A stretch of 12,872 nt of DNA from Pseudomonadales bacterium (GTDB taxonomy: Bacteria > Pseudomonadota > Gammaproteobacteria > Pseudomonadales > Azotimanducaceae). Below are positions 1-7,651 of the stretch, in pieces. The first letter of the stretch is position 1. The number at the start of each line of letters is the position of its first letter. The notes beneath the pieces were generated by a model. It ran no database searches, had not been told where the DNA came from, and saw only the letters and a list, made by a program, of their open reading frames with translations. The stretch is from NCBI GenBank assembly GCA_007128525.1, contig SKXG01000173.1:1-12872 (forward strand), read 5' to 3'. The position numbers were made by a program, and so were the translations under genes.

Positions 1-57
1 CGCCATCACGAAACCCGGCAGAATGCCGGAAAGCCTGCCTTTCGGCGCGAGACCTGT

Positions 58-1215
58 ATGCAGACTGGACAGATACCCGGTGTCATCGACATGCTGGCGA
101 CCCTGGTCGCCGAACCTTCCGTCAGCTGTACCCAGCCCGGCCTGGATCAGAGCAATCTGGGCGTCGTCAATCAGCTCGCTACCTGGCTGGATCAGCTGGG
201 CTTCAACTGCGCCATCCATGAGATTCCGGGCATGCCCGGCAAGGCCAACCTGATCGCCACGGCAGGCAGCGGCGAGGGCGGCCTGGTGCTGGCCGGCCAT
301 ACAGACACAGTGCCCTGTGACCCGGCCCTTTGGCAGCAGGATCCCTTTCAACTGGTGGAGCGCGACAACCGCCTCTATGGGCTGGGCAGTTGCGACATGA
401 AGGGCTACTTTCCGCTCGTGATCGAGGCCATTCGCGACCTGGATCTGGCAAAGCTGCGCAAGCCACTGACCATCGTGGCCACTGCCGATGAAGAAACCTC
501 GATGGCCGGCGCCCGCCATCTGGTGGCGTCCGGCGCACTGCAGGCGGAGTTTGCCGTCATCGGCGAGCCCACCGGCCTGCAGCCCATTTACGCCCACAAG
601 GGCTTCACCATGCTGCGCATCAGCCTGCTGGGGCAGTCTGGCCATTCCTCGAACCCGGCGCTGGGCCACAATGCCCTGGAAGCCATGCACAGGGTCCTGG
701 GTGCGCTGCTGGCGTTCCGCGACGCACTCGGCCAGCGCTACCAGGATCCCGGGTTCGAAGTCAGTCGCCCGACCCTGAACCTGGGCTGCCTGCACGCTGG
801 CGACAACCCGAACCGCATCTGTGGCCACGCCGACCTCGACATCGACATCCGGATGCTGCCCAGCATGGACAACGATCAGGTCCGCGAGGATCTTAAGGCG
901 CTGGTGCGGCAGACGGTCGCCGACAGCGGGATCGAGGCCACAGTGGCGGAGCTGAACCCGCCAGTGCCCGCGTTTGCCACGCCAGCCGACGCCGACCTGG
1001 TGCGCATTATGGAAAAGCACAGCCGCCGCCGCGCCGGTACCGTGGCCTTCAGTACCGAAGGGCCCTTTTATCAACAGCTCGGCATGCAGACGCTGATTTT
1101 CGGTGCCGGCCACATTGACCAGGCGCATCAGCCCAACGAATTCCTCGGGCTCGATCAGATCCAGCCGGCCGTCGACGCCTTGCGCGGCCTGATCCGGGAT
1201 ACGAAGCTGATCTGA
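58..1215 (+). CDS. argE: Acetylornithine deacetylase (ArgE)
   Basis: Cytoplasmic M20-family metallohydrolase that hydrolyses N2-acetyl-L-ornithine to ornithine and acetate in the linear arginine pathway. The 385 residues match the usual ArgE length. Expected metal ligands are visible: H81 in AGHTDTV, D113 in SCDMKG, E146 in TADEETSMAG, E170 in GEPTGLQP and H357 in QAHQPNEF. E145 is the likely catalytic base. The dimerisation (lid) domain follows GQSGHSSNPALGHNA (about 192-206) and carries the NPNRIC segment. The ATG at 58 lines up with the N-terminus I recall for E. coli ArgE, although no strong ribosome binding site precedes it. The closely related DapE and carboxypeptidase G2 enzymes are less likely because several stretches are ArgE-specific and argA lies two genes downstream. 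Any promoter lies at or beyond the left edge. Confidence 0.95.
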   Translation: MQTGQIPGVIDMLATLVAEPSVSCTQPGLDQSNLGVVNQLATWLDQLGFNCAIHEIPGMPGKANLIATAGSGEGGLVLAGHTDTVPCDPALWQQDPFQLVERDNRLYGLGSCDMKGYFPLVIEAIRDLDLAKLRKPLTIVATADEETSMAGARHLVASGALQAEFAVIGEPTGLQPIYAHKGFTMLRISLLGQSGHSSNPALGHNALEAMHRVLGALLAFRDALGQRYQDPGFEVSRPTLNLGCLHAGDNPNRICGHADLDIDIRMLPSMDNDQVREDLKALVRQTVADSGIEATVAELNPPVPAFATPADADLVRIMEKHSRRRAGTVAFSTEGPFYQQLGMQTLIFGAGHIDQAHQPNEFLGLDQIQPAVDALRGLIRDTKLI

Positions 1216-1218
1216 ACA

Positions 1219-1239
1219 TTGGCAAGTATTGCTTGCCAA
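1219..1239. repeat. Perfect inverted repeat after argE
   Basis: TTGGCAAG (1219-1226) and CTTGCCAA (1232-1239) are perfect 8-bp inverted arms around a 5-nt spacer, starting 3 nt after the argE stop. No T-run follows, so it does not look like a Rho-independent terminator. It could be an RNA hairpin that separates argE from the next gene, or an operator. Its right arm covers the TTG at 1233, which argues against that codon as the start of the downstream gene. Confidence 0.6.
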
Positions 1240-1253
1240 ACAGGCCAAACCCC

Positions 1254-1934
1254 ATGCCTATGTACTGGTTGCCAATGCTGGTGTTCCTGTTGCCCGCCAT
1301 TGGGGCCCATGGTGCACTCTGGCTGTCGCAGACGCATGAGCTGATCGAGGTGTGCAACCCCTACCTGGACGGCTGCACCAGCATCAGCGCGGCGGGGCGC
1401 AACGAACCGGCCATTTTTCTGTTTCGCGGCATGCTGATGCCCAAGGCCGTCCTGCTGGCGTTGTTCTGGCCACTGTGCGGGCACTGGCTCAGATGTCTCG
1501 GCGCCCGACCGAGCATCTGGCACTGGACGATCGCCGCCATGGGCATTGGTGGCGCTGTATTCCTGCTGCTCTATCTGCTGTTTCTCGGCACCGAAGGCGA
1601 GGTGCATCGACTTTTGCGCCGTTATGGCGTCCATCTGTATTTCTTCTGCACCTACAGCGCCCAGGTGCTGGCCACCTGGCGCCTGTACCGGATGGGTCCT
1701 GCCGCTCAGGTGCCGACGGCGCTGGTTCGGATCCTTGTTGCCCAATGCGTGCTGATGCTGGCGATCGGGGTCACGGCGCTGCCGGCCGCTGAGTGGTGGT
1801 TGGATCGCAGCCGGGTCAACAATGCCATGGCCTGGAACATGGCCGCGTTGGGCATGAGCTGGTTTCTGGTGACCGCCATCGCCTGGTGGCATACCAGCTT
1901 CCGGGTCAGCGGCAGTACATCAACCACGCACTGA
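1254..1934 (+). CDS. Six-helix integral membrane protein, function unknown (possibly DRAM/Frag1-like)
   Basis: I do not recognise a specific function. With the ATG at 1254 the protein has 226 residues and about six hydrophobic segments (roughly 4-25, 57-80, 92-112, 126-143, 157-178 and 194-212). The first loop has a Cys-containing patch, CNPYLDGCTSIS (34-45), followed by AAGR and an IFLFRGM stretch. A LGTEGEVHRLLRRYGV segment follows helix 3. The helix number and the loop-1 pattern ending in a hydrophobic FRGM segment recall Frag1/DRAM/Sfk1 proteins, but this is only resemblance. It sits 38 nt after argE and 75 nt before argA, so it may be co-transcribed with them. A longer TTG start at 1233 falls inside the preceding hairpin and adds a Pro/Asn-rich leader, so ATG 1254 or 1260 is preferred. 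A weak CAGG at 1241-1244 may be its ribosome binding site. Confidence 0.75.
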   Translation: MPMYWLPMLVFLLPAIGAHGALWLSQTHELIEVCNPYLDGCTSISAAGRNEPAIFLFRGMLMPKAVLLALFWPLCGHWLRCLGARPSIWHWTIAAMGIGGAVFLLLYLLFLGTEGEVHRLLRRYGVHLYFFCTYSAQVLATWRLYRMGPAAQVPTALVRILVAQCVLMLAIGVTALPAAEWWLDRSRVNNAMAWNMAALGMSWFLVTAIAWWHTSFRVSGSTSTTH

Positions 1935-1953
1935 CACCCGACAGAGACGAAAG

Positions 1954-1983
1954 CCGACAGCACCACACCGCTTGCTTTACAAT
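1954..1983 (+). promoter_or_regulatory. Possible sigma-70 promoter for argA
   Basis: A TACAAT hexamer at 1978-1983 matches the -10 consensus at five of six positions. CCGACA at 1954-1959 matches four of six -35 positions at an 18-nt spacing. It lies in the 75-nt gap before argA, giving a short leader of about 20 nt. The -35 match is weak, so this is only a candidate. Confidence 0.3.
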
Positions 1984-2009
1984 CCGCGCTTTAATCCGGA
2001 TCTGTCGCC

Positions 2010-3335
2010 ATGACCGATGCCACCCAGTACGCACGCTGGTTCCGGGATTCGACGCCCTACATCAGCGCCCACCGGCACAAAACCTTTGTCGTGTTGCTCG
2101 GCGGCGATGCCATCGTGCATGACAACATCACGCCGATCGTCCACGACCTGGCACTGCTGTCGGTGCTTGGCGTCCGTGTCGTGCTGGTGCATGGTGCCCG
2201 GCCGCAAATCGATGCGGCCCTTGCGGCCGCGCGACTGGAGAGCCGCTTTTACGGCCACCGCCGGATCACCGACGATGCCAGCATCGACCAGATCCAGTTT
2301 GCCGTCGGCCGCGTCCGCACCCAGGTCGAAGGCCTGTTCTCAATGGGGCTGCCGAGCACGCCGCTGCACAACACCCGGATACACGTTCTGTCCGGCAACC
2401 TGGTGACAGCAAAGCCGGTCGGCATCATCGACGGGGTCGATCACCTGCACACAGGTCGGGTGCGGCGCATCCAGCGCGACCTCATCCACCGGCTGCTAGA
2501 CGAGCGGACCATCGTGCTGTTGTCACCGCTCGGCTATTCACCGTCTGGGGAAGCGTTCAATCTGAGCTCGGAGGAGCTTGCCACTGAGGTGGCAATCAGC
2601 CTGGGCGCGGACAAGTTGATCATGTTCGACGCCCGCGACAAGGTGCTCGATGCCGACGGCCAGCCCTGTTCGGAGCTGACCCCGGCGCAGCTCGACAGCC
2701 TGCTCGACAGCACCAGTCGCCTGGACGACAGCAGCCGGCTACGGCTGGGTGAGTTGTTGCGCGCCTGTCGTGCCGGGGTACCGCGCTGTCACCTGATCAG
2801 CTACCTCGAAGACGGTGCCTTGCTCCGTGAGCTTTATACCGCCAGCGGTGCTGGCACCCAGATCAGCGATCACGGCTTGCAGGCTATACGGGGCGCCACC
2901 TCAGAAGACGTGGCCGCCATCGTCGAGCTGATCCGACCATTGGAGACAGCCGGCGTGCTGGTCAAGCGCCCGCGCGACCGCCTGGAGCAGGAAATACACC
3001 GCTTCTTTGTCGCCGAGCTTGATGGCATCGTCATCGGTTGCTGCGCACTCTATCCGTATCCCGAGGGGAACACGGCCGAGTTCGCCTGCCTGGCGACCCA
3101 TCCCGGCTATCGCGAGGCCACCGGCGCCGACAACATCGGCAACCTGCTGTTGCGCCGCGCCGAGACAGAAGCCCGACGGCAGGGCCTGGGGTCATTGTTT
3201 CTGCTGACGACTCAGGCAAGAGACTGGTTTCGGGAGAACGGTTTCGCCGATGCCGGGGTCGACGAACTGCCGGCGCCGCGCAAATCACTGTACAACCTGC
3301 AACGCAACTCCAAAATCATGATCAAACGGCTCTGA
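2010..3335 (+). CDS. argA: Amino-acid N-acetyltransferase (N-acetylglutamate synthase, ArgA)
   Basis: Cytoplasmic enzyme that transfers acetyl from acetyl-CoA to glutamate, the first step of arginine synthesis; classical ArgA is normally inhibited by arginine. Its 441 residues fit the two-domain proteobacterial type. Residues about 1-285 form the amino-acid-kinase-like domain, with PYISAHRHKTFVVLLGG (16-32), VHGARPQID (60-68), HVLSGNLVTAKPVG (125-138) and LSSEELATEVA (185-195). Residues about 293-441 form the GNAT domain, with EFACLATHPGYR (357-368), FLLTTQARDWFRENGF and the C-terminal LYNLQRNSKI. The kinase-like domain is expected to carry the arginine site rather than kinase activity. Oddity: the acetyl-CoA loop after HPGYR is about four residues longer than in E. 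coli ArgA as I recall it and lacks the usual Gly-rich pattern. A weak CCGGA at 1996-2000 precedes the ATG. Confidence 0.95.
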   Translation: MTDATQYARWFRDSTPYISAHRHKTFVVLLGGDAIVHDNITPIVHDLALLSVLGVRVVLVHGARPQIDAALAAARLESRFYGHRRITDDASIDQIQFAVGRVRTQVEGLFSMGLPSTPLHNTRIHVLSGNLVTAKPVGIIDGVDHLHTGRVRRIQRDLIHRLLDERTIVLLSPLGYSPSGEAFNLSSEELATEVAISLGADKLIMFDARDKVLDADGQPCSELTPAQLDSLLDSTSRLDDSSRLRLGELLRACRAGVPRCHLISYLEDGALLRELYTASGAGTQISDHGLQAIRGATSEDVAAIVELIRPLETAGVLVKRPRDRLEQEIHRFFVAELDGIVIGCCALYPYPEGNTAEFACLATHPGYREATGADNIGNLLLRRAETEARRQGLGSLFLLTTQARDWFRENGFADAGVDELPAPRKSLYNLQRNSKIMIKRL

Positions 3336-3355
3336 CCAGCCCTCTACAGAAAGCG

Positions 3356-3361
3356 AAAGGA
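3356..3361 (+). promoter_or_regulatory. Ribosome binding site deciding the ilvD start
   Basis: AAAGGA lies 6 nt before the ATG at 3368. It supports this start over an open frame that extends back into argA to 3038, where it would only read argA out of frame. Confidence 0.6.
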
Positions 3362-3367
3362 TTGCCA

Positions 3368-5038
3368 ATGGCCAATGATGAAAAACGCCGCTACTCCTCT
3401 CAGGTGGTAGACGGTGCCAGCCACGCTCCGAGCCGCGCGATGCTGCACGCGGTCGGATTCCAGGACGCGGACTTCGCCAAACCTCAGGTCGGTATTGCAT
3501 CGACCTGGAGCATGGTCACGCCCTGCAATATGCACATCAACGAGCTGGCCGACGCCGCCGCCATGGGGGCCGATGAAGCTGGCGGCAAGAGCGTGCTGTT
3601 CAATACCATTACCGTGTCCGATGGCATCTCCATGGGCTCACCCGGCATGCGCTACTCGCTGGTGTCGCGTGAAGTGATTGCCGACTCCATCGAAACCGTG
3701 GTCGGCGCTCAGGGCTTTGACGGCTTCGTGGCCATCGGCGGTTGCGACAAGAATATGCCCGCCTGCGCGATGGCCATGGCACGGCTCAACCGACCGAGCG
3801 TGTTCGTCTATGGCGGCACTATTCAGACCGGCAAGGACCGGCGTGACATTGTCTCGGTGTTTGAAGCGGTCGGCGCGCATGCGGCCGGCAGGATCTCCGA
3901 CATCGAGCTGAAAGATGTCGAAGCGACTTCGATTCCCGGGCCAGGCTCCTGCGCTGGCATGTACACCGCCAATACCATGGCCTCGGCGATCGAGGCAATG
4001 GGCTTGTCATTGCCAAACAGCTCGGCACAGGAGGCAGTGTCACAGCAAAAGCGCAAAGACAGCTACAACGCGGGGGCGGCGGTCGTGAACCTGCTGGAGC
4101 TGGGGATCAAGCCATCGGATATTCTGTGCCGCGAAGCCTTTGAAAATGCCATTACCATGGTTATTGCATTGGAAGGCTCAACCAACGCTGTACTGCACCT
4201 GATCGCCATTGCCAAGGCAGCCGGCATTCCGTTGTCGCTCGAGGACTTCACCCGCATTGGCAAGCGAGTACCGGTACTGGCCGACATGCGTCCCGCCGGC
4301 GAGTATGCGATGTCGGAACTGATCGCCATCGGTGGCATTCAACCACTGATGAAGATGTTGCTGGCCGAAGGCCTTCTGCACGGTGACTGCCTGACCGTGA
4401 CCGGCAAGACGCTGGCGGAGAACCTCAAGGATGTGCCGGATTACCCGGCAGATCAGAAAATCATCCGACCGCTGTCCAATCCGGTCAAGAAGGACAGCCA
4501 CCTGGTGATCCTGTACGGCAACCTGGCTCCCGAAGGTGCGGTAGCCAAGATCACCGGCCACGAAGGCTTGCGCTTTGAAGGCACCGCCAAGGTCTTCCAT
4601 GGCGAGGAGGCTGCCATGCAGGCCATACTCGATGGTGCCGTAACCAAAGGCGACGTCGTCGTGGTCCGCTACGAAGGTCCGAAAGGCGGTCCGGGGATGC
4701 GCGAGATGCTGAGCCCCACCAGCGCCATCAATGGTCGGGGGCTGTCACAGGATGTGGCGCTGATTACGGACGGACGTTTTTCGGGCGGTTCACATGGGTT
4801 TGTGATCGGTCATGTGACACCGGAGGCTTTCACGGGCGGGCCGATCGCGTTGCTTGAGGACGGCGATCGCATTGTCGTCGATGCCGAGCAATGTGAAATC
4901 AATGTGCAGCTCAGTGACCAGGAACTGGCGGAGCGGCGCGCGAATTGGCGCGCACCAGCGCCATACACCGAAACCGGCGTGCTGGCAAAGTATGCCAAGC
5001 TCGTCAGCTCGGCGAGCGACGGCGCTGTAACGGGCTGA
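3368..5038 (+). CDS. ilvD: Dihydroxy-acid dehydratase (IlvD)
   Basis: Cytoplasmic Fe-S enzyme that dehydrates 2,3-dihydroxy-isovalerate and 2,3-dihydroxy-3-methylvalerate to the keto acids that give valine, leucine and isoleucine. The 556 residues fit the shorter form of the IlvD/Edd family. Three cysteines expected to bind the iron-sulfur cluster are present: C53 (TPCN), C126 ([10 protein letters not shown]) and C195 ([14 protein letters not shown]). D85 (SDGISMG), D127 and K128, the lysine carbamylated in characterised members, would form the Mg site. S472 in [12 protein letters not shown] is the expected catalytic base. The close relatives phosphogluconate dehydratase and sugar-acid dehydratases cannot be fully excluded, but [20 protein letters not shown] and the overall motif set are typical of IlvD. 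It begins 32 nt after argA with its own ribosome binding site, so it is probably co-transcribed with argA. A hairpin terminator follows the stop by about 40 nt. Confidence 0.95.
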   Translation: MANDEKRRYSSQVVDGASHAPSRAMLHAVGFQDADFAKPQVGIASTWSMVTPCNMHINELADAAAMGADEAGGKSVLFNTITVSDGISMGSPGMRYSLVSREVIADSIETVVGAQGFDGFVAIGGCDKNMPACAMAMARLNRPSVFVYGGTIQTGKDRRDIVSVFEAVGAHAAGRISDIELKDVEATSIPGPGSCAGMYTANTMASAIEAMGLSLPNSSAQEAVSQQKRKDSYNAGAAVVNLLELGIKPSDILCREAFENAITMVIALEGSTNAVLHLIAIAKAAGIPLSLEDFTRIGKRVPVLADMRPAGEYAMSELIAIGGIQPLMKMLLAEGLLHGDCLTVTGKTLAENLKDVPDYPADQKIIRPLSNPVKKDSHLVILYGNLAPEGAVAKITGHEGLRFEGTAKVFHGEEAAMQAILDGAVTKGDVVVVRYEGPKGGPGMREMLSPTSAINGRGLSQDVALITDGRFSGGSHGFVIGHVTPEAFTGGPIALLEDGDRIVVDAEQCEINVQLSDQELAERRANWRAPAPYTETGVLAKYAKLVSSASDGAVTG

Positions 5039-5075
5039 TGGGAGCCCGCCTTTGTGGTGACCGGGTGTAAGAATG

Positions 5076-5104
5076 AAAACGGGCCGGCATGGCCGGCCCG
5101 TTTT
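5076..5104. terminator. Bidirectional Rho-independent terminator
   Basis: AAAACGGGCCGGC (5076-5088) and GCCGGCCCGTTTT (5092-5104) pair over 13 bp around a 3-nt ATG loop. The top strand continues TTTTGTTT, and the bottom strand reads TTTT on its side of the stem. It lies between the convergent ends of ilvD (stop 5038) and the TonB-family gene (stop 5133), so it can serve both transcripts. Confidence 0.92.
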
Positions 5105-5132
5105 GTTTATCCGCAATAGGATTACGTCTGTA

Positions 5133-6545
5133 TCACTGCGGCCGGAACGAGAACCTCAGCTGAGCCCGGACAGGTACAACTCGACCGTCTTCTTCCACCG
5201 GCATGAACAGCCAGCGGTCCAGCGCTGCAACAGCAGCCCGATCGAAGATGCTTGATGAAGAGTCCTGAACCTGCGGGTCACGGACTTCACCCGTCTCGGT
5301 TACGGTGAACTCCACATCCACCCAGCCTTCCATACGACGCTGCGCCGCAAGTCGCGGATACTCCGGCGCCACCTGCCGCAGCACTTCAAGCTCTGACATT
5401 GTGTAGACGCGGTCGAATCGACCAACCCGTGAATCTGCAAAACGTTCGGCATGCAGGATCTCTGTGCGCAGCGCTTCCAGCAATCCACTTTCCACACCAG
5501 CGCGCTCGGCATCAGACACCACTTCACGGCTGGCGTTGATGTTACCCGCAGACAGATAGGCACGGGCGCGGTCCATCAGCGCTTCTCGAACCAGCCGCAG
5601 GCCACGCTGAGCGGCTTCCGAGTTCGGTGACCGCTCAAGCACCCGGTTAAACAGGTCGTAGGCATTGTTGGCCGCTGGGGGCATCAGCCTGTCGTCCTGC
5701 AGGGCTTCCGAGGCTGCAATCAGATCCTGCTGATTGCGGCGGTCTTCCGCGGCCTGCAGGGCTTGTCGACTGGAGCGCTCGACCTCATCAAGTCCAGCGG
5801 CATCCGCGTCGAGGTCCCGAGCCTGCGCAATGAAGCGTCTGGCCTGCTGCATATCACCGGCAATCACCGACGACTGGGCGTTGGCGATCAGTCGCTGTAC
5901 CACAGTATTCAGACCCTGCGTGGCTGCCTGATTCTGTGGATCTATCTCGAGTATTTCCCGATAGGTCTCCGCCGCGTTGTCGCCTTCCGGCGCAACCAGC
6001 TGACCAGCCGAGAACTGCGCTAGCGCCTCCTCGGTCAGAGCCTGAACCCTTTCAAAGCGATTACTTCGCGCCAGTATGTCCTGAGCACGCTCGCTGTCCG
6101 GCCGAACGTTCAGGACAACATTGGCGTGGTTGCGGGCTGCGTCCCAGTCATTTTGAAAGATCGCTGTCTCAGCCTGAGACATCAGGTAACTGATGACCCT
6201 GTCAATGCCGTCCAGCGCGTCTTCATTGTTGGGATCCTGGTCCAGTGCTGCAGCGTAGTAGCCGAGCGCACTATCAAATTCCGGTGTCACGATCTGGCCA
6301 GCGGCAAAAGCCAGCTCAGCCATCTCAACCAGAGACTGCGAGTCGCCAGACGATACCGAAATGGTACGAGTATCCAATGCGGCAGTCGCCGCAGGCAGAT
6401 TCAGGTTGGTTTCGACGCTGCCACCACGCAGGGTCAGCCAGCCGCCAACCACGCCGACAATCACAACCAGGGCCGCGATACCAAACATACCGCTGAGGTT
6501 GGTACCGGAACCGCTTCCATGCGAAATTGTATTGCTTCCGATCAT
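5133..6545 (-). CDS. Membrane-anchored TPR-repeat protein with TonB C-terminal domain
   Basis: Predicted inner-membrane protein with a short cytoplasmic tail, one helix (about 20-38, MFGIAALVVIVGVVGGWL) and a large periplasmic part. Residues about 75-365 form three related ~90-residue units (75-161, 171-259, 275-365). Each starts with a G/D-x-x-(V/M)-x-P segment, continues into Y/L-x-x-(I/V/A)-L-x-x-(D/S)P-N/Q-N and A-x-x-G-(I/L) segments, and ends in a second helical hairpin, as in paired TPRs. Residues about 388-470 match a TonB C-terminal domain: APEYPRLAAQRRMEGWV, then VEFTVTETGEV, then FDRAAVAALDRWLFMP and RFSF. The Pro-rich spacer of classical TonB is missing; the repeats replace it. 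Its ATG lies 3 nt after the response-regulator stop and has no good Shine-Dalgarno, so translation probably depends on coupling. Partners and function are unknown. It need not be an iron-transport TonB, since no ExbB/ExbD or receptor gene is nearby. Confidence 0.87.
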   Translation of the reverse strand: MIGSNTISHGSGSGTNLSGMFGIAALVVIVGVVGGWLTLRGGSVETNLNLPAATAALDTRTISVSSGDSQSLVEMAELAFAAGQIVTPEFDSALGYYAAALDQDPNNEDALDGIDRVISYLMSQAETAIFQNDWDAARNHANVVLNVRPDSERAQDILARSNRFERVQALTEEALAQFSAGQLVAPEGDNAAETYREILEIDPQNQAATQGLNTVVQRLIANAQSSVIAGDMQQARRFIAQARDLDADAAGLDEVERSSRQALQAAEDRRNQQDLIAASEALQDDRLMPPAANNAYDLFNRVLERSPNSEAAQRGLRLVREALMDRARAYLSAGNINASREVVSDAERAGVESGLLEALRTEILHAERFADSRVGRFDRVYTMSELEVLRQVAPEYPRLAAQRRMEGWVDVEFTVTETGEVRDPQVQDSSSSIFDRAAVAALDRWLFMPVEEDGRVVPVRAQLRFSFRPQ

Positions 6546-6548
6546 AAC

Positions 6549-7649
6549 TTAGGCCATCTGTCTGGATTGGAAAAATCGCCCGCGGATGCGCTTGACGCGA
6601 TCCAGCGCTCCACTGACGAGTCCCTGAATGGAGTTGCTCTCTGATTCGTTGCGCTTAACCTGATGGCGCTGAATCAGCTCCGGATTTTTTGCCAATTCCA
6701 CGTGCTTGTTCACGGCTGATTCAACCCAGAGCCGGGTCTGACCAACCTGGAGGGGCTTGAGCAGGAACCGAAAGATCTGTCCGTAGTTGAGCATGTTGAT
6801 CAGTGCCTGAGCGTCTGAACGCTCGCTGGCAATAATGGTGACCAACTCTGGAACATGCTGTTTGAGTTCGGCGGTCAAACCCTCGACCTGCTTTTCATTC
6901 AGCGCCGTATCGGTGATCAATACGCCAACCGGATGCGCTTCAAGCAGTTCGACAGCTGCTTCGACATCCTTCGCATGATGGACACGACGACTGCCGTGCA
7001 TCGCGTCACCCAGTGAATCCACCAGCGCATCATCTCGGGTCAACACCAGCAGCTCGACCATTTCCGGATCGATCTTCGGCGTAGCGGCCTCTTCACCAGC
7101 CGTCGCAGCGGCCTGGGCTTGTGATGGGGCTTCCTGGCTCCTCGGCGTACCGGCACTGGACATGTCGATCAGCTCGAACTCACCCGACTCGTTTGCGTCA
7201 TCTACGGGCACCTCAGCATCAGCCGGGTCGTTGGCAGCTTCGGCGGCAGCTTCACCTGCGCCCATGCTGCGAGCGACGTTGGCCGCCATGGCAATGGTTT
7301 CCTTCAGCTCAACGGAAGGGCATGGCTTCATAAGATAGCGGAATACTTCCGCATCGTTGATCGATGCTTCAATAGCATTGAGATCCGCATATCCGGTGAG
7401 CAGGATGCGCATGGCATTGGGCGCCAGCTCCTTGACCTCCCTGAGGACTTCGACACCTGTCATGCCCGGCATCCGCTGGTCAGACACCACCACATCGACA
7501 GACTGGTCACGAAGGATGTCGAGCGCCTCCTCTCCGGAGTTGGCGATCAGGACGTTATAATCACGCCGGAACATCGCACGCATCGATGTAAGCACGCGCT
7601 TCTCGTCGTCAACGAACAGGATGCTGTTTTCTTTCACTGCTGCGGCCAT
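6549..7649 (-). CDS. Tandem receiver-domain response regulator without recognised output domain
   Basis: Cytoplasmic 366-residue signalling protein. The N-terminal receiver (about 8-125) has the acidic pair D14/D15, phospho-acceptor D57 in VVVSDQRMPGMTG, T85 in LLTGY and K108 in YLMKPC, so it should be phosphorylated. A low-complexity Ala/Glu/Asp-rich linker spans about 130-193. A second receiver-like domain (about 197-318) keeps D206/D207, D247 in VLITDTAL, S275 in IIAS and K298 in RFLLKPL, but lacks the MPG turn after D247. The tail (about 319-366) is basic, ending KRIRGRFFQSRQ. No HTH, GGDEF, EAL or HD-GYP domain is seen. The ATG lies 2 nt after the kinase stop, with GGAGG at 7664-7660 inside the kinase gene. 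The adjacent kinase is the obvious phosphodonor; the output is probably a protein contact. Confidence 0.9.
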   Translation of the reverse strand: MAAAVKENSILFVDDEKRVLTSMRAMFRRDYNVLIANSGEEALDILRDQSVDVVVSDQRMPGMTGVEVLREVKELAPNAMRILLTGYADLNAIEASINDAEVFRYLMKPCPSVELKETIAMAANVARSMGAGEAAAEAANDPADAEVPVDDANESGEFELIDMSSAGTPRSQEAPSQAQAAATAGEEAATPKIDPEMVELLVLTRDDALVDSLGDAMHGSRRVHHAKDVEAAVELLEAHPVGVLITDTALNEKQVEGLTAELKQHVPELVTIIASERSDAQALINMLNYGQIFRFLLKPLQVGQTRLWVESAVNKHVELAKNPELIQRHQVKRNESESNSIQGLVSGALDRVKRIRGRFFQSRQMA

Positions 7650-7651
7650 GA

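Noticed and set aside
15..29. Small hairpin CCGGCA-GAA-TGCCGG before argE
   Set aside because: Only 6 bp with no T-run and cut off from upstream context; it cannot be called a terminator or attenuator.
1233..1253. TTG start for the membrane protein
   Set aside because: It lies inside the right arm of a perfect hairpin; ATG 1254 or 1260 directly precedes the first membrane helix.
1155..1892. 245-codon minus-strand frame opposite argE and the membrane protein
   Set aside because: Low-complexity Gln/His/Pro-rich translation without a domain; an antisense shadow of the membrane protein gene.
3038..3367. N-terminal extension of ilvD by 110 codons into argA
   Set aside because: This part only reads argA out of frame, has no family similarity, and a good ribosome binding site with an IlvD-like N-terminus occurs at 3368.
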